A stretch of DNA of 64,000 bases. Origin: Mycobacterium sp. 852002-40037_SCH5390672. Lineage in GTDB: Bacteria > Actinomycetota > Actinomycetes > Mycobacteriales > Mycobacteriaceae. Positions 62,113 to 64,000 of this stretch are shown in pieces. Position 1 is the first letter of the stretch; each line of letters starts with the position of its first letter. The notes beneath the pieces were generated by a model, which saw only the letters and a list, made by a program, of their open reading frames with translations, had not been told where the DNA came from and did no database searches. The position numbers and the translations under genes were made by a program. The stretch lies in NCBI RefSeq assembly GCF_001665875.1, contig NZ_LZTA01000081.1, positions 1-64,000 of the forward strand, in the 5' to 3' direction.

Positions 62113-62502
62113 CTAAACTACCGGAGAAACTCCGACCGGACGTGACCGTTCCAGTGTCGTCTTGACCTCAAACGCCATTTTCTTGCCCGCCACCCGACGG
62201 CGGTGTGTCATCTTCGCCAAGTTCAGCTTGGCCAGCTGCCAGGCCGCCACCCCGGTCGGCTCGGCGTGCAGGAAGTAGTGCAGCACGACGCCGTCCAGCG
62301 ACGGTTCCAGCCAGATCTCCATGGTCCCGGTCAACGCCCCGGTGATCGACCACCGGATGCCCTTTTCCCCGCGATCCTCGACGACCTGCAGCCGCAGGTC
62401 CGGCCACCAGCGTCGCCAGCTCGACGGATCGGCGACCGCGGCGCCCACCCGTGCGCCCTCGGCGGCGACGAACGTCTCATCCGCAATCTGGATGCTGTTC
62501 AT
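62113..62502 (-). CDS. SRPBCC-like protein, Rv2186c homologue
   Basis: 129 aa, the same length as in M. tuberculosis. [20 protein letters not shown] and [19 protein letters not shown] resemble the start of SRPBCC domains; basic C-terminus. Function unknown. The ATG start is chosen by length; a GTG two codons earlier is possible. Divergent from fadD15. Confidence 0.85.
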   Translation of the reverse strand: MNSIQIADETFVAAEGARVGAAVADPSSWRRWWPDLRLQVVEDRGEKGIRWSITGALTGTMEIWLEPSLDGVVLHYFLHAEPTGVAAWQLAKLNLAKMTHRRRVAGKKMAFEVKTTLERSRPVGVSPVV

Positions 62503-62680
62503 GATCACAGCTTCACACACCGGCCCGCAGCGGCCCGCCGAGGGCGGGCCGGTCGTCGTCACGGGCAATCGCGGTCCCGCCCCGACCCACTCCGGCCGTG
62601 CTGGGTCAACGCGCGGATTAGGCTGGTCAACAACAACCCGGCGCCCGGGAATCTCCACGAGGTCAATCGAGGTCATCAGA

Positions 62681-64000
62681 GTGCGTGAGTACAGCGTCCC
62701 CGCCCGCTTCTCCGTCGGCGAAGAAGACAACGTCGCGGCGATGGTCTTCGAACACGAGCGCGATGACCCCGACTTCGTCATCTACCAACGTCAAATCGAC
62801 GGTGAGTGGACCGATGTCACCTGCGGCGAGGCGGCCGATCAGATCCGCGCCGCCGCACTGGGTTTGATCTCCCTGGGTGTACAGGCCGGCGACCGGGTGT
62901 CCATCTTCTCGGCCACGTGCTACGAATGGGCCATCCTCGACCTGGCGATCCTGTCGGTGGGCGCGGTGACCGTGCCGATCTATGAGACGTCGTCGGCCGA
63001 GCAGGTGCGCTGGGTGCTGCAGGACTCCGAGGCGGTGCTGGCGTTCGCCGAGACCGACGAACACGCGGCGATGGTCACCGAGCTGACCGCCGAACTGCCC
63101 GCGCTGCGCCGGGTGCTGCACATCAACGGTTCGGGTCCCAAGGCCCTCGACCAGCTCGTGGAGGCCGGCGCTGCCGTGGAACCGGCCGAGCTGACCGCGC
63201 GTCTCGAGGCGCTGCGGGCGCAGGATCCGGCGACGCTCATTTACACCTCGGGCACCACCGGGCGGCCCAAGGGCTGCCAACTGACGCATTCGAACCTGCT
63301 GTATGAGACCCGGGGTGCCAAGGAGAGCCTGCCGACGCTGCTCGACGAGGGGCAGCGGCTGCTGATCTTTTTGCCGCTGGCTCACGTGCTGGCGCGCGCA
63401 CTCACCTTGTCCGCGTTCGCCAACAAGGTCACCGTCGGGTTCACCAGCGACATCAAGAACCTGGTGCCGTTGTTCGCCGTGTTCAAACCGACCGTGGTGG
63501 TGTCGGTCCCCCGGGTGTTCGAGAAGGTGTACAACACCGCCGAGCAGAACGCCTCGAACGACGGCAAGGGCCGGATCTTCGCGACGGCCGTCCAAACCGC
63601 CGTCGACTGGAGCGAGGCGCAGGACCGTGGCCGCCGCGGGCCGGTGTTGCGCGCCAAGCACGCCGTGTTCGACCGGCTGGTGTACAGCAAACTGCGCGCC
63701 GCGCTGGGCGGCGACTGCCACGCGGCGGTCTCCGGCGGAGCACCGCTGGGCTCGCGCCTGGGGCATTTCTATCGCGGCGTGGGTCTGACCATCCATGAGG
63801 GCTACGGCCTGACCGAGACCAGCTCGGCGATCACCGTCAACCAGGTCGGCAATGTCAAGATCGGCACCGTCGGAACGTTGGTGCCCGGCAACAGCATGCG
63901 CATCGCCGACGACGGCGAACTGCTGGTGCGCGGCGGTGTGGTGTTCAGCGGTTACTGGCGCAACGAGCAGGCCACCGACGACGCCTTCACCGACGACTGG
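62681..64000 (+). CDS. fadD15: Long-chain fatty acyl-CoA ligase FadD15 (partial, runs off right edge)
   Basis: First 440 codons of about 600. Adenylate-forming enzyme that activates fatty acids to acyl-CoA. Seen: P-loop [30 protein letters not shown], and [11 protein letters not shown]; the C-terminal domain lies outside. GTG start with GAGG about 10 nt upstream. TAGGCT near 62619-62624 may be the promoter. Confidence 0.95.
   Translation, partial: MREYSVPARFSVGEEDNVAAMVFEHERDDPDFVIYQRQIDGEWTDVTCGEAADQIRAAALGLISLGVQAGDRVSIFSATCYEWAILDLAILSVGAVTVPIYETSSAEQVRWVLQDSEAVLAFAETDEHAAMVTELTAELPALRRVLHINGSGPKALDQLVEAGAAVEPAELTARLEALRAQDPATLIYTSGTTGRPKGCQLTHSNLLYETRGAKESLPTLLDEGQRLLIFLPLAHVLARALTLSAFANKVTVGFTSDIKNLVPLFAVFKPTVVVSVPRVFEKVYNTAEQNASNDGKGRIFATAVQTAVDWSEAQDRGRRGPVLRAKHAVFDRLVYSKLRAALGGDCHAAVSGGAPLGSRLGHFYRGVGLTIHEGYGLTETSSAITVNQVGNVKIGTVGTLVPGNSMRIADDGELLVRGGVVFSGYWRNEQATDDAFTDDW

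Overview
This looks like a chromosomal window of a slow-growing-type Mycobacterium. The GC content is high and so is the use of G/C at third codon positions. GTG starts are common, and gene order from about 12.8 kb to the right edge follows the M. tuberculosis H37Rv segment Rv2130c (mshC) to Rv2187 (fadD15), as I recall it. Names come from recognising the protein sequences and this synteny, not from any database search.

Region A (1-9.6 kb) is accessory and transcribed leftward. It holds two tandem large LuxR-type ATPase regulators (LAL/MalT type), a thiamine-diphosphate enzyme of the acetolactate-synthase fold, and the first condensation domain of a nonribosomal peptide synthetase that runs off the left edge. 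It reads as a regulated secondary-metabolite cluster. Region B (9.6-12.8 kb) is about 1 kb of apparently non-coding DNA followed by a tight three-gene cassette: EspR-like XRE regulator, ImmA/IrrE-type metallopeptidase, and a seven-helix membrane protein.

Region C (12.8-25 kb) is conserved housekeeping: mycothiol ligase mshC, cysQ, a kinase-like/DUF3090/phosphatase trio, lppL, pyrD, a PEBP protein, an M20 peptidase, tRNA-Leu(GAG) and a phosphoribosyltransferase. A DUF222/HNH (13E12-type) gene is inserted after pyrD, and uppP, expected beside the Rv2137c homologue, is not here. Region D (25-46.7 kb) is the division and cell-wall (dcw) cluster, all leftward: mraZ, rsmH, ftsL-like, pbpB, murE, murF, mraY, murD, ftsW, murG, murC, ftsQ, ftsZ, pgeF, yggS-like, sepF, yggT-like, wag31. 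Most junctions are overlapping stop/start codons. mraZ has a clear three-box MraZ operator upstream.

Region E (47-64 kb) carries a DUF3040 protein with a good intrinsic terminator, a GNAT acetyltransferase, lppM, an MTHFR-like protein, idsA2, mptA, the Rv2175c-pknL kinase pair, aroG, an RNase AS-like exonuclease, a membrane protein, an alpha-mannosyltransferase, a PlsC-like acyltransferase, a run of small SRPBCC and ArsA-like proteins, and the start of fadD15. Lipomannan assembly (mptA, Rv2181 homologue), prenyl synthesis and phospholipid acylation sit together.

A recurring regulatory theme is a TANNNT -10 box placed 6-7 nt before an ATG/GTG, the layout of leaderless mycobacterial transcripts. 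I used it, together with Shine-Dalgarno sites and overlaps, to choose starts.
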